From Butyrivibrio fibrisolvens (GTDB lineage Bacteria; Bacillota; Clostridia; Lachnospirales; Lachnospiraceae), in NCBI RefSeq assembly GCF_037113525.1, contig NZ_CP146963.1, positions 3,038,001 to 3,102,000 on the forward strand: 64,000 nt of DNA, given 5' to 3'. Positions 9,307-17,869 of the stretch are shown one piece after another (within the stretch, counting starts at the first letter, position 1; each line of letters starts with the position of its first letter). The notes under the pieces were generated by a model. That model was not told the origin of the DNA. It worked only from the letters and a program-made list of their open reading frames with translations, and searched no databases. The position numbers and the translations under genes were made by a program.

Positions 9307-9774
9307 TTACTGCAGAAGACCCAGCATACCGTGTATTGCACGTTCTGCCGCCTGTCTGCGCACCTGTCTTCTGTCTCCGTCAAACAAGTGTCTTTCTGTT
9401 ACTGCCATTCCATTTACATAGAATCCTATGTAAACACATCCAACCGGTGTATCTTCTGTTCCACCACCCGGTCCTGCGATACCTGTTACAGAAACAGCTA
9501 CATCTGCTCCTGCATTCTTTGCACATCCACGCGCCATGGCCTCAGCGCACTGGGGACTTACCGCAGTATAGTTATCAAGAATATCCTGATCAACTCCAAG
9601 CATTTCGTGCTTGGCTTCATCACAATATGTAACAAAGCTTCTTTTAAAAACTTCTGATGATCCGGCAACATCTGTTATTGCCGCAGCTACCATGCCACCT
9701 GTACAGGACTCAGCGCATGATATTGTCATTTTCTTCTGCGCAAGAACACGCACAAGCATTTCATTCTCGTTCAA
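9307..9774 (-). CDS. pncC: CinA C-terminal domain protein (nicotinamide-nucleotide amidohydrolase)
   Basis: A 155-residue stand-alone CinA C-terminal domain. The family deamidates nicotinamide mononucleotide in pyridine nucleotide recycling. Family signatures: ISCAESCTGGMVAAAITDVAGSS at residues 18-40, YTAVSPQCAEAMA, SVTGIAGPGGGT near 100, and the VYIGFY strand. The assigned start is a TTG at 9774 with AGAGG 8 nt upstream, and the predicted transcript start falls only about 12 nt before it. The next in-frame ATG is at 9759. The N-terminal CinA domain of the longer proteins is absent, which is normal for this subfamily. Confidence 0.88.
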   Translation of the reverse strand: MNENEMLVRVLAQKKMTISCAESCTGGMVAAAITDVAGSSEVFKRSFVTYCDEAKHEMLGVDQDILDNYTAVSPQCAEAMARGCAKNAGADVAVSVTGIAGPGGGTEDTPVGCVYIGFYVNGMAVTERHLFDGDRRQVRRQAAERAIHGMLGLLQ

Positions 9775-9792
9775 AGAGACGACCTCTCAATT

Positions 9793-9820
9793 ATTATATA
9801 CATATTCGTTAAAACGTCAA
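9793..9820 (-). promoter_or_regulatory. SigA-type promoter of pncC
   Basis: Minus strand: -35 TTGACG (9820-9815), 16-nt spacer, -10 TATAAT (9798-9793), directly before the pncC start. Confidence 0.85.
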
Positions 9821-9837
9821 GCTTTTTTCGTTTTGCA

Positions 9838-9969
9838 GGATGTATTTCTATGTTCCGTTTACAGGATGTAAACTGACATGTTCAGAAGTACATGGATGTA
9901 TTTCTATGTCCCGTTTACAGGATGTAAATCGGACATGTCCAGAAATGCATGGATGCATTTCTATGTCCC
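9838..9969. repeat. Tandem 56-57 nt repeat with internal dyad symmetry
   Basis: Two full copies start at GGATGTATTT (9838, 9894) and a partial third starts at GGATGCATTT (9951), running up to the pgsA stop. Each unit contains CCGTTTACAGGATGTAAA. The junctions are dyads, for example AGAAATGCAT/ATGCATTTCT flanked by GGACAT/ATGTCC (9931-9968). No gene is visible. Confidence 0.85.
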
Positions 9970-10524
9970 TTATAACTGTCCGTCCATAACGCTCCAGTTC
10001 TTAACCAGATAATCTGCAAGTGAGATGATTGTAAGAGCAACTGCGACAATAGTAATGATCCATGTCAGAACTCCATAGATCTGTCCGAACACTCCTGCAT
10101 CGCTCCACGCATAATCTACATCGATGATCATCATGATAACCATGATCATCTGGAAAGTTGTCTTAAACTTGCCCCACATGCTGGCTGCAATTACTTTACC
10201 TTTTTCGGCAGCTACAAGTCTGAAACCGCTTATGATAAACTCTCTGGCTACAATTAAGATTACAATCCATGTCCAAATACGATCCATACCTACAAGGCAG
10301 ATAAGAGCTGAGATTACAAGCATCTTATCAGCAAGGGGATCCATAAACTTACCAAAGTCAGTTACAAGATTGTATTTACGTGCGATCTTGCCATCAGCAA
10401 GATCTGTAAGGCTCGCTACAACAAAAAGCACAAGTGCGATCCACTTAAATCCTGTAAGCATTGCTGCTACAAAGAAAGGAATCATGATAACTCGAAGTAA
10501 AGTCAATTTGTTGGGTAAATTCAT
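9970..10524 (-). CDS. pgsA: CDP-diacylglycerol-glycerol-3-phosphate 3-phosphatidyltransferase
   Basis: A 184-residue membrane enzyme of the CDP-alcohol phosphatidyltransferase family, making phosphatidylglycerol phosphate. The family motif D-G-x2-A-R-x8-G-x3-D-x3-D is seen as LADGKIARKYNLVTDFG followed by KFMDPLADK near residues 44-68. Four or five hydrophobic segments surround it. I start at the ATG at 10524 (MNLPNKLTLLR), with GAGG 5 nt upstream, rather than the upstream in-frame start at 10566. It lies 45 nt after rimO, so the two are probably cotranscribed. Confidence 0.93.
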   Translation of the reverse strand: MNLPNKLTLLRVIMIPFFVAAMLTGFKWIALVLFVVASLTDLADGKIARKYNLVTDFGKFMDPLADKMLVISALICLVGMDRIWTWIVILIVAREFIISGFRLVAAEKGKVIAASMWGKFKTTFQMIMVIMMIIDVDYAWSDAGVFGQIYGVLTWIITIVAVALTIISLADYLVKNWSVMDGQL

Positions 10525-10569
10525 CTTGTCCTCTTTTCCGCCTTTAACTCTAATTGTCAAAGACAAATT

Positions 10570-11934
10570 TTATTCTTCGTCATCTATTTCGCCAATCAGA
10601 TCATAGCCATCTGATCCCTTGATCCTTACATCTACGAACTTGCCACTCATAAGATCATAAGGAACATCTTCTATAAAGAGGAAACCATCTATATCAGGGC
10701 TGTCTTTATAGGTTCTGGCAACATATGTATACAGAGGTCTTCCAAGATCATCTGTATCCGGATCGTCATCACCTATTCTGCCTTCAATAATAGCTTTAAG
10801 TTTTCTTCCAACCATTTTCTTTGCGCCATCAAATGCAAACTCCTGCTGCATCTTCATAAGCTTTGTACGGCGCGTCTTCTTGGTTCTCTCAGGAACCTGA
10901 TCTTCCATCGTAGCTGCGACAGTATCTTCTTCTGGTGAATAGGTAAATACACCAAGTCTGTCGAACTTAAGATCAGAGATCAGCTTCATTGTCTGATTAT
11001 GGTCATCAGCATTTTCACCGGGGAACCCTGAAATAAGGGTTGTGCGAAGACAGATATCAGGGATCTCCTTGCGGAGCTTTTCTACTATTCTTCTGATATC
11101 TGCATTGTCAGTACGTCTTCCCATCTTCTTAAGGATGCGGTCGCTTCCTGACTGTATCGGAAGATCAAGATAATGACAGATCTTCTCTTCCTTCTTCATA
11201 ACTTCAATGAGCTCATCTGTTATCTCTTCTGGATAACAGTACATTACACGGATCCACTCAAGCTCTTCGATCTTACAAAGCTCAGTAAGTAGTTCCGGTA
11301 GCATCTTGCGCCCATAAAGATCTACGCCATATACAGTAGTCTCCTGAGCTACGATGATAAGCTCTTTAATACCATTATCTGCAAGGTCCCTGGCTTCTTC
11401 TATAAGAACTTCCATAGGAACGCTTCTATAATGACCACGAACCTTAGGGATAATGCAGTATGTACAGTTCTTGTTACAGCCCTCAGCGATCTTAAGATAG
11501 CTGTAAGGTGTACCTGTTGAAAGGATTCTCTTGTGAGTTGTAGGCTTTCTGTCTATGCTTTCAAAATAGTTCTGAACCTGACCTTTAAGAACATTGTCCA
11601 GAGCTTCAACTATCTTGTCATAAGCAGTTGTACCAATAATCTCATCAACTTCAGGAATCTCTTTCTGAATCTCTTCTTTATAGCGCTGACCAAGACAGCC
11701 TGCTACTATAAGAGCTCTCATCTTACCACTTTTGCGGTACTCGGCAAGCTCTAAGATAGTATCAATACTTTCCTGCTTAGCATCATTAATAAAGCAGCAG
11801 GTGTTGACCACTGCTGCTTCTGCATCAAGCGCATCGTCTGTAAATTCATATCCGTGCTCGTTAAGAATACCGAGCATATACTCGGTTTCTACACGGTTTT
11901 TTTCGCATCCAAGCGAAACAAACAAAATTTTCAT
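10570..11934 (-). CDS. rimO: Ribosomal protein S12 methylthiotransferase
   Basis: A 454-residue methylthiotransferase that modifies the conserved Asp of ribosomal protein S12. The UPF0004 domain carries three Cys (SLGC at 7-10, NTCC near 46, AGC near 80) for the auxiliary cluster. The radical SAM motif is CNKNCTYC near residue 157, followed by a C-terminal TRAM domain. The GCEKNRVE start and IQSGSDRILKKMGR favour RimO over MiaB. The canonical ATG has no clear Shine-Dalgarno sequence upstream (CATTCTTTAAACTATG), so initiation may depend on the structured leader. Confidence 0.92.
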   Translation of the reverse strand: MKILFVSLGCEKNRVETEYMLGILNEHGYEFTDDALDAEAAVVNTCCFINDAKQESIDTILELAEYRKSGKMRALIVAGCLGQRYKEEIQKEIPEVDEIIGTTAYDKIVEALDNVLKGQVQNYFESIDRKPTTHKRILSTGTPYSYLKIAEGCNKNCTYCIIPKVRGHYRSVPMEVLIEEARDLADNGIKELIIVAQETTVYGVDLYGRKMLPELLTELCKIEELEWIRVMYCYPEEITDELIEVMKKEEKICHYLDLPIQSGSDRILKKMGRRTDNADIRRIVEKLRKEIPDICLRTTLISGFPGENADDHNQTMKLISDLKFDRLGVFTYSPEEDTVAATMEDQVPERTKKTRRTKLMKMQQEFAFDGAKKMVGRKLKAIIEGRIGDDDPDTDDLGRPLYTYVARTYKDSPDIDGFLFIEDVPYDLMSGKFVDVRIKGSDGYDLIGEIDDEE

Positions 11935-11972
11935 AGTTTAAAGAATGTATGACTTCTTGAATATAAATATCA

Positions 11973-12090
11973 GAAACGCGCATTTACTGCGTGTTTCGTA
12001 ATTCGATGAATCGGTAGGCAATAGAGCCTTCGACGAAGTCGAACTCAATTGGCTCTATTGCTGCATTTTTGAATCTTTGATTCAAAAATG
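11973..12090. other. Cluster of hairpins between rpoZ and rimO
   Basis: Four stems lie in 118 nt. One is a 10-bp helix 11973-11982/11988-11997 with one G-T pair. The second is GCAATAGAGCC/GGCTCTATTGC (12018-12028/12051-12061), enclosing TTCGAC/GTCGAA. The last is a perfect 12-bp CATTTTTGAATC/GATTCAAAAATG (12064-12090). None has a T-run. It is either the rpoZ 3' end or a rimO leader. Confidence 0.65.
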
Positions 12091-12102
12091 TATGCCTTAT
12101 AA

Positions 12103-12453
12103 TTACTCTTCTTCTGTCTCTTCTTCAGAAACTTCAACAGTCTCTTCAAGAGCAGCTGCTGCCTTCTGGCCTTCAACCTCAGAGTTCTTCTGAGCGATAA
12201 GTTCTGCCATAGCTTCCTTCTCTTCATCTGTAAGGATAGCAAGTTTGTCAGCGTAAAGTTCCTTAACAGCTATGCTAAGTGGCTTATCCTTAGGATTAGC
12301 CTCGATCATAACTTCGTCGCCTGCAACAAGCTGTCTTGCACGCTTAGCAGTAGCCATAACAATTGAATAACGGCTGCTGATTACTGGCTCTTCGCCTTCC
12401 TCTACTCCTTTATTAACGACGTTCATGAGATCTACATAAGACGGATGTATCAT
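12103..12453 (-). CDS. rpoZ: RNA polymerase subunit omega
   Basis: A 116-residue omega subunit. The N-terminal part MIHPSYVDLMNVV and SSRYSIVMATAKRARQL (residues 27-43) is the conserved core that helps RNA polymerase assembly. The C-terminus is a Glu-rich tail (EVSEEETEEE). The ATG follows AGGA by 8 nt. The order yicC-remA-gmk-rpoZ is conserved in Firmicutes. Confidence 0.93.
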   Translation of the reverse strand: MIHPSYVDLMNVVNKGVEEGEEPVISSRYSIVMATAKRARQLVAGDEVMIEANPKDKPLSIAVKELYADKLAILTDEEKEAMAELIAQKNSEVEGQKAAAALEETVEVSEEETEEE

Positions 12454-12602
12454 AATCGTTTTCCTTTCGTAAATACATTTAATACCTAATAATTAATTTT
12501 ATACCATGCTGTCAAATTTTAACAGCAAAAACCAACATTTTCAACAAAAATATTCTTATAACTTTGTAAAATGTTAATTTAAAAAACTGACCCCATCGAG
12601 TT

Positions 12603-13226
12603 TTAAGCGAATTTCTGAACTTCGCTTCTTATCTTATCGATGAATTCCTGATTTCTTGAAGGCGTGTTGTGAGCACTGTCGATTACCTGATGCATCTTGT
12701 CTACACACTCTTCAAGATCGTCGTTAACAAGAATGTAATCGTACTCTTCGATTCCTTCTGACTCTTCAACAGCTCTCTTAAGGCGGCCTCTTATAACTTC
12801 ATCAGACTCTGTTCCGCGTCCTCTGAGTCTCTTTTCAAGCTCCTCTGCTGACGGAGGCATTACAAAGAGAAGAAGTGCATCCGGGTACTGCTTTCTGATC
12901 TGTCTTGCACCCTGGATCTCGATCTCAAGGATTACGTCCTTGCCCTCTTCCATCTGCTTTTCTACAAAGCTTCTTGGAGTTCCATAATAATGTCCGCAAT
13001 AGCCTGCGTGCTCTATAAGACCGTCCTCTTTGATGAGCTTTTCGAACTCATCATCTGTAATGAAGAAATACTCTCTTCCGTTCTCTTCACCAGGTCTGGG
13101 GTCTCTGGTCGTTGCAGAAACTGACAGTGCATAACCGTCATACTTCTTGACCAGCTCCTTCATAAGTGTACCTTTACCTGTGCCGGAAAAACCTGACACA
13201 ACTACTAAAAATCCTTTACGCTTCAT
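12603..13226 (-). CDS. gmk: Guanylate kinase
   Basis: A 207-residue kinase converting GMP to GDP. The P-loop is GFSGTGKGTL at residues 13-22. GMP-binding residues follow (SATTRDPRPGE, EYFFI), and the lid region contains RLRGRGTES. Its first 11 nt overlap the end of remA in another frame, and AAGGA lies 5 nt before the ATG, so translation is probably coupled to remA. Confidence 0.97.
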   Translation of the reverse strand: MKRKGFLVVVSGFSGTGKGTLMKELVKKYDGYALSVSATTRDPRPGEENGREYFFITDDEFEKLIKEDGLIEHAGYCGHYYGTPRSFVEKQMEEGKDVILEIEIQGARQIRKQYPDALLLFVMPPSAEELEKRLRGRGTESDEVIRGRLKRAVEESEGIEEYDYILVNDDLEECVDKMHQVIDSAHNTPSRNQEFIDKIRSEVQKFA

Positions 13227-13476
13227 CTGTATCCTTACCTATACTTCCTGTTTGTATTCTTGATGCAATCGTCTCTGGCAAAAGAGCTGAAAGAACGACT
13301 GTATTGTTCTCCATAATAAGGACTGCCTTGGTCCTTCGTCCTGCACTGGCATCTATTATGCGTCCCTCGTCCTTTGCCTTCTGGACAAGTCGCTTAACTG
13401 GCGCCGCATCAGGAACTACTATGCTTACAACCTTGTCAACATTCACGATGTTGCCAAAACCAATGTGTGTGAACAT
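13216..13476 (-). CDS. remA: RemA-family DNA-binding regulator (DUF370)
   Basis: An 86-residue protein. RemA in Bacillus is a small DNA-binding activator of matrix genes that assembles into rings. The diagnostic features are FTHIGFGNIVN at the start and the DASAGRRTKAVLIMENN segment around residues 43-59 followed by VVLSALLPETIA. GAGG is 6 nt before the ATG. It lies between yicC and gmk, as in other Firmicutes. Confidence 0.92.
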   Translation of the reverse strand: MFTHIGFGNIVNVDKVVSIVVPDAAPVKRLVQKAKDEGRIIDASAGRRTKAVLIMENNTVVLSALLPETIASRIQTGSIGKDTDEA

Positions 13477-13609
13477 TTATCACCTCATCCTCATGTATCC
13501 TTGAATCATCAATTCAAGATACAGTTACCAGACATATGACCTTTGTCTGTGGACTTTTACTAATTTCATGATTCTGCCATTTCCAGACAGAAACTTACAT
13601 TTCAGTCTA

Positions 13610-14497
13610 TTACTCAATATTCTGGATCTGCTCTCTGATCTTCTCTATTGTAGTCTTAAGCTCAATAGCCTTGTCAGATACCTGAATATCTGTAGATTTT
13701 GAAAGTGTTGTGTTAGCTTCGCGGTTCATCTCCTGAGCCAGGAAATCAAGCTTTCTTCCGATTCCGTTCTCATCGTCACCTTCTTCAAGGGCGCCGCGAA
13801 CAGCTTCAATGTGACTTCTAAGTCTTACGAGCTCTTCATCAACACAGATCTTATCTGCATAAAGAGTTACTTCCATAGCAAGTCTGTTCTCATCAATCTG
13901 AGTATCTTCCAGAAGATCTGCGATCTTCTCGCGAAGACTAGCCTTGTACTCTTCGATGATCTGAGGAGATCTTTCTGTGATGAAATCAACATCTTTTTTC
14001 ATGATATCAAGCTTCTTGTTAAGATCTTCCTTGAGGAACTCACCCTCACGAAGTCTTGCAGCAGCAAACTGCTCGCAGGCTTCATCAATAGCCTTCTTAA
14101 GAGGCTCCCAGAGAGTCTTCTCATCGATCTCCATAGCTTCCATAGTAAGGACATCAGGGAATCTTGCAAGAACAGAAAGTCTTACATCATTCTGAAGTCC
14201 GAAGTCTTCAGACATCTGCTTAAGGCAATCCATGTATTCAGCAGCAATATCGTGATTGTACTGAACTTTGGTATCTGCCTCTGTCAGATCTTCATAGTTG
14301 ATAAAAACATCAACCTTACCCCTTTTCATGTATAGCTTTAATTCCTTACGGATATCTGCTTCAAGGGAATTGAACATCTTGGGCATCTTGATTCCAAGGT
14401 CCAGATATCTGTTATTTACTGATTTGAGTTCTACACTGATACGGCGGTTGTCGAAGTTCACTTCGCTTCGGCCGAATCCTGTCATACTGCTGACCAT
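13610..14497 (-). CDS. yicC: YicC/YloC family endoribonuclease
   Basis: A 295-residue protein of the YicC family, shown in other bacteria to be an RNA endonuclease. The N-terminal SMTGFGR (residues 4-10), SVNNRYLD, and the C-terminal GRKLDFLAQEMNREANTTLSKS segment with the Glu/Arg catalytic region are present. GGAGG is 6 nt before the ATG. The 133-nt gap to remA holds a GTATC-TTGAAT / ATTCAA-GATAC hairpin at about 13495-13522. Confidence 0.93.
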   Translation of the reverse strand: MVSSMTGFGRSEVNFDNRRISVELKSVNNRYLDLGIKMPKMFNSLEADIRKELKLYMKRGKVDVFINYEDLTEADTKVQYNHDIAAEYMDCLKQMSEDFGLQNDVRLSVLARFPDVLTMEAMEIDEKTLWEPLKKAIDEACEQFAAARLREGEFLKEDLNKKLDIMKKDVDFITERSPQIIEEYKASLREKIADLLEDTQIDENRLAMEVTLYADKICVDEELVRLRSHIEAVRGALEEGDDENGIGRKLDFLAQEMNREANTTLSKSTDIQVSDKAIELKTTIEKIREQIQNIE

Positions 14498-14643
14498 AAA
14501 AAGCCTCCGAATTTTAGATTTATTTAAACGACCAAACTCCCCAAAATAACTGGAGAGATTGAGTTAAGAACAAGTGCATATTACTTGATTTTATTGAGAA
14601 ATATACAAAATTATTATAGGACGAATCTAAGATAAGCGTCAAC

Positions 14644-14670
14644 AAAGCCTATGCAAATGCATAGGGCTTT
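14644..14670 (-). terminator. Hairpin downstream of rqcH, possible terminator
   Basis: Stem AAAGCCTATGC/GCATAGGGCTTT with a 4-nt loop and one bulge, 46 nt after the rqcH stop. The T-run on the minus strand is poor (CTTTGTTG), so termination is uncertain. Confidence 0.5.
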
Positions 14671-14715
14671 ATAAACGCCTTCCCAAAAGCATTCAATACA
14701 GCAAAAGCAAAACGC

Positions 14716-16482
14716 TTAATCAACCTGCGTCAGCGCAGAGATGTCCGGCTTAATAGCCATCGAATAATTCGTATAGTACACCACGAATCCTGGTTTTGCG
14801 CCGCCGGGCTTCTTGACGTTTTTGCGCTGGAGGTAGTCAATCTCAACTTTCTCCTGGTCCTTGGCTTTGGAATAAAAAGCTGCAAGTGCTGCTGCTTCTT
14901 CAAAGGCCTTATCTGGCACTTCCTTGCCGCCTGTCTGGAGGATTACGTGGGAACCGGGCATTCCTTTGGCGTGGAACCACCAGTCGCCGCCGTTGGCTAC
15001 TTTGAAGGTGAGCTGGTCATTCTGGTAGTTGTTCTTGCCTACATATATATCAAAACCATCAGAACTTACATAATGAAGTGGTAAGCTCTTAGCCTGCATT
15101 CTTGATGACTTTTTCTTTTCACCTTTTCTATGGATATATCCTGCCTCTACGAGCTCGTCTCTTATTGGCACAAGGTCTTCCTCGCCCTGGGCTATGTCGA
15201 GGGCGTTCTGGATGGATTCAAGGTGGTCCTTCTCTGCTTCTACCTCTTTAGTGAGAGTCTCGAGATTCTCGGCTGTACGCTTAAGCTTGTTGTAACGCTC
15301 GAAGTACTTCTTGGCGTTCTGACTTGCTGTAAGGGTCGGATCAAGAGGGATAGTGAGGTCGTTGCCTGTGTTATAGTCGTTAACTGTTATGGACTTGGCA
15401 GAAGGCTCGGCGCTGTATCCGTATACATTAAGAAGTTCGCCGTATACGCGGTACTTGTCTCTCTTCTCAGTATCCTTGAGCTGCTGAAGCTGAAGATCGT
15501 ATTTTCTTACGGTACGCTCAAGAGCTGTAGCAACGATATGTCTAAGGTCCGCAGACTTCTGGCGGATTCTTGTAAGGGCGTTCTTCTCGGCATAATAGTT
15601 TTCAAGAAGAGATGACATGTTGTCAAAATCCTTCAGGTGACACCCCGGCATCTTCTCATAAGTCATAAGATGGAATGGAGCATACTCCTTGGGAGAGTCG
15701 TTCTCATAGCAGATTGCCGGCTTGTACTCGCCTGACTTAATTCTTGTCATGAAGAGGTCGAATACGTTATAAAGCCTTTCCATCTGTCCCGCCGAAAGAG
15801 CTGAAGCAGGAAGTGATGAGTCAATGTCAGCTCTAAAACAGATCTCCTGTGCTATTGTTGATGCAAATCCTGTATACGAATTGTATATAGCTTTAAAAAC
15901 AGGTCCTGCTTTTTCCAAAAGGGCGTGTTCGAATTCTTCTTTATTAGTTTCTTTAGGATTAAGCTTTTTTTGCTGATCAGGGATGAAATACTCTCTTCCG
16001 GGAAGTACCTCACGCACTGACGATACAGACGCGGGGACATGCTTAATAGAGTCGATGATGGTGTTATCCTCATCGACAAAGATGATGTTGGAGTACTTGC
16101 CCATGAGCTCGATGAGAAGAGTCTTGGTCTTCATATCGCCCATTTCATCCATGTGCTCTACATTGAACCTTACTATACGCTCCATTGAAGGCTGCTCGAT
16201 CGATCTGATGCGGCCGTTGAGAAGATGTTTTCTTAAAACCATACAGAAGGTCGGAGCCTGCTGGGGACTTGGCTTATTATCATCAGACATGTAGACAAGA
16301 GGGAGGGACGCATCTGCAGAAAGGTACACTCTCACCTGTCCGCCGCCGCGTTCTACCTGAGGCTTAATGGTAAGAAGTATCTCGTCCTTCTCCGTCTGTG
16401 CAATTTTATAAATACGGCCATCAGTGCATCTGTCAGACAACTCCTGAGTTATGGCCGCTACTGTTATACCATCGAATGCCAT
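14716..16482 (-). CDS. rqcH: RqcH (NFACT family ribosome quality-control protein)
   Basis: A 588-residue NFACT protein. The family binds stalled 50S subunits and directs alanine tailing of the nascent chain. It was formerly annotated as a fibronectin-binding protein. The NFACT-N domain begins MAFDGITVAAITQEL, a central coiled coil lies near residues 300-440, and the NFACT-R domain holds DIYVGKNNYQND, the WWFHAKGMPGSHVIL motif near 505, and VKKPGGAKPG near 560. AGGA lies 8 nt before the ATG. Confidence 0.93.
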   Translation of the reverse strand: MAFDGITVAAITQELSDRCTDGRIYKIAQTEKDEILLTIKPQVERGGGQVRVYLSADASLPLVYMSDDNKPSPQQAPTFCMVLRKHLLNGRIRSIEQPSMERIVRFNVEHMDEMGDMKTKTLLIELMGKYSNIIFVDEDNTIIDSIKHVPASVSSVREVLPGREYFIPDQQKKLNPKETNKEEFEHALLEKAGPVFKAIYNSYTGFASTIAQEICFRADIDSSLPASALSAGQMERLYNVFDLFMTRIKSGEYKPAICYENDSPKEYAPFHLMTYEKMPGCHLKDFDNMSSLLENYYAEKNALTRIRQKSADLRHIVATALERTVRKYDLQLQQLKDTEKRDKYRVYGELLNVYGYSAEPSAKSITVNDYNTGNDLTIPLDPTLTASQNAKKYFERYNKLKRTAENLETLTKEVEAEKDHLESIQNALDIAQGEEDLVPIRDELVEAGYIHRKGEKKKSSRMQAKSLPLHYVSSDGFDIYVGKNNYQNDQLTFKVANGGDWWFHAKGMPGSHVILQTGGKEVPDKAFEEAAALAAFYSKAKDQEKVEIDYLQRKNVKKPGGAKPGFVVYYTNYSMAIKPDISALTQVD

Positions 16483-16566
16483 TTAAGCTTTCCTTTCATA
16501 CCTTGGAAAAAGAACTTTCAGATAAAAGAAATATTTTTTCCCAAGGAATTTTAAATCTCTATAAAA

Positions 16567-16592
16567 GAGGCAAGCCTTTTAGGGCCTGCCTC
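16567..16592 (-). terminator. Intrinsic terminator of trpS
   Basis: Stem GAGGCAAGCC/GGCCTGCCTC with a short loop. On the minus strand it is followed by TTTTATAG, 18 nt after the trpS stop. Confidence 0.75.
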
Positions 16593-16609
16593 GAACCATT
16601 CGTTTGCAA

Positions 16610-17638
16610 TTATGGCTGTACAAAACCAATCTTCTTGTAAACCTTGCGAAGTGTCTTGTTGGCAACGTATGAAGCCTTAGAAGCACCTTCTCTGTATACG
16701 GATTCAAGATAAGTCTTGTCAGCAAGAATTCTCTTGGTCTCATCCTGAATAGGTCTAAGTGCGTCGATTACAACTTCACCAACTGCAGGCTTGAATACGC
16801 CGTATCCCTGACCTTCGAACTCCTTCTCGATCTCTGCAAAGCTCTTGCCTGTAAAGGTTGAGTAGATGTTCATAAGGTTAGCTACGCCAGGCTTATTCTC
16901 CTTATCATAACGAACGCAGTTCTCTCTGTCTGAGTCTGTTACTGCGCGCTTGAACTTTCTTGCGATAACATCAGGCTCATCCATAAGGAATACACATCCG
17001 TCAGGAACTGATTTACTCATCTTGTCTTCAGGAGTAGAAAGTCCGTAGATCCTTGCACCTGTCTTAGCGATAAGAGGTTCAGGAATCTTGAATACATCGC
17101 CGTAGATGTTGTTGAATCTTGTAGCGATGTCACGTGTTATCTCAACGTGCTGCTTCTGATCTTCTCCAACAGGTACGAAATCAGGCTGATACAGAAGGAT
17201 ATCTGCTGCCATAAGTGATGGATATGCAAAAAGACCTGCGTTGATGTTGTCCTTGTGCTTAGCTGATTTGTCCTTGAACTGAGTCATACGAGAGAGCTCG
17301 CCGAACATTGTGTAGCACTGAAGAACCCAGCCAAGCTGTGAATGCTGCGGAACATGTGACTGAATGAAAAGAGTATTCTTCTCAGGATCAAGACCGCATG
17401 CGATATACTGTGCAAGCTGGTTGATAGTTCTTTTTCTAAGAGCTGCAGGCTCCTGTCTTACTGTGATAGTGTGAAGGTCAGCCATGAAGTAGTAGCAATC
17501 GTACTCATCTTCTCTAACCTTCCAGTTCTTGATCGCACCAAGATAATTGCCAAGGTGAAGATCTCCACTTGGCTGAATTCCGGAAAGAAGTACCTTCTTC
17601 TTTTCCTGTGTTGTATCTATATTTTTATTCTCTTCCAT
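16610..17638 (-). CDS. trpS: Tryptophanyl-tRNA synthetase
   Basis: A 342-residue class I synthetase charging tRNA-Trp. The HIGH-type motif is in GIQPSGDLHLGNYLGA (residues 20-35), the KMSKS motif is EDKMSKS near 205, and LLYQPDFVPVGEDQKQH is the TrpRS-specific segment. GAGG is 8 nt before the ATG. The 230-nt leader has a possible promoter (-10 TATACT at 17816-17811, weak -35) and an AACAAG/CTTGTT hairpin, but no T-box consensus, so it does not look tRNA-regulated. Confidence 0.95.
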   Translation of the reverse strand: MEENKNIDTTQEKKKVLLSGIQPSGDLHLGNYLGAIKNWKVREDEYDCYYFMADLHTITVRQEPAALRKRTINQLAQYIACGLDPEKNTLFIQSHVPQHSQLGWVLQCYTMFGELSRMTQFKDKSAKHKDNINAGLFAYPSLMAADILLYQPDFVPVGEDQKQHVEITRDIATRFNNIYGDVFKIPEPLIAKTGARIYGLSTPEDKMSKSVPDGCVFLMDEPDVIARKFKRAVTDSDRENCVRYDKENKPGVANLMNIYSTFTGKSFAEIEKEFEGQGYGVFKPAVGEVVIDALRPIQDETKRILADKTYLESVYREGASKASYVANKTLRKVYKKIGFVQP

Positions 17639-17869
17639 TTTAAAATCCTCGTCTTTTCTTTTTATTTGAGCAAAAAAACTAGCGGCTCCTGCTCTACAGT
17701 GCCTTAATGATCAGTCAAAAGCGACGCCATCGAAGAACAAGACGAAGGTTCTTGTTAATAACCATGCTATTCATAAAATCTGAGATTCCTTAGATTGTGA
17801 CTTTCTTAGTAGTATATCATCTGATGCCTTATTTTTTAAGTCCCATTTTAAATTTTTGCCATTTTGTTA

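Noticed and set aside
17639..17869. T-box riboswitch upstream of trpS
   Set aside because: No AGGGTGG-type antiterminator sequence and no recognisable specifier stem. Only small hairpins are visible.
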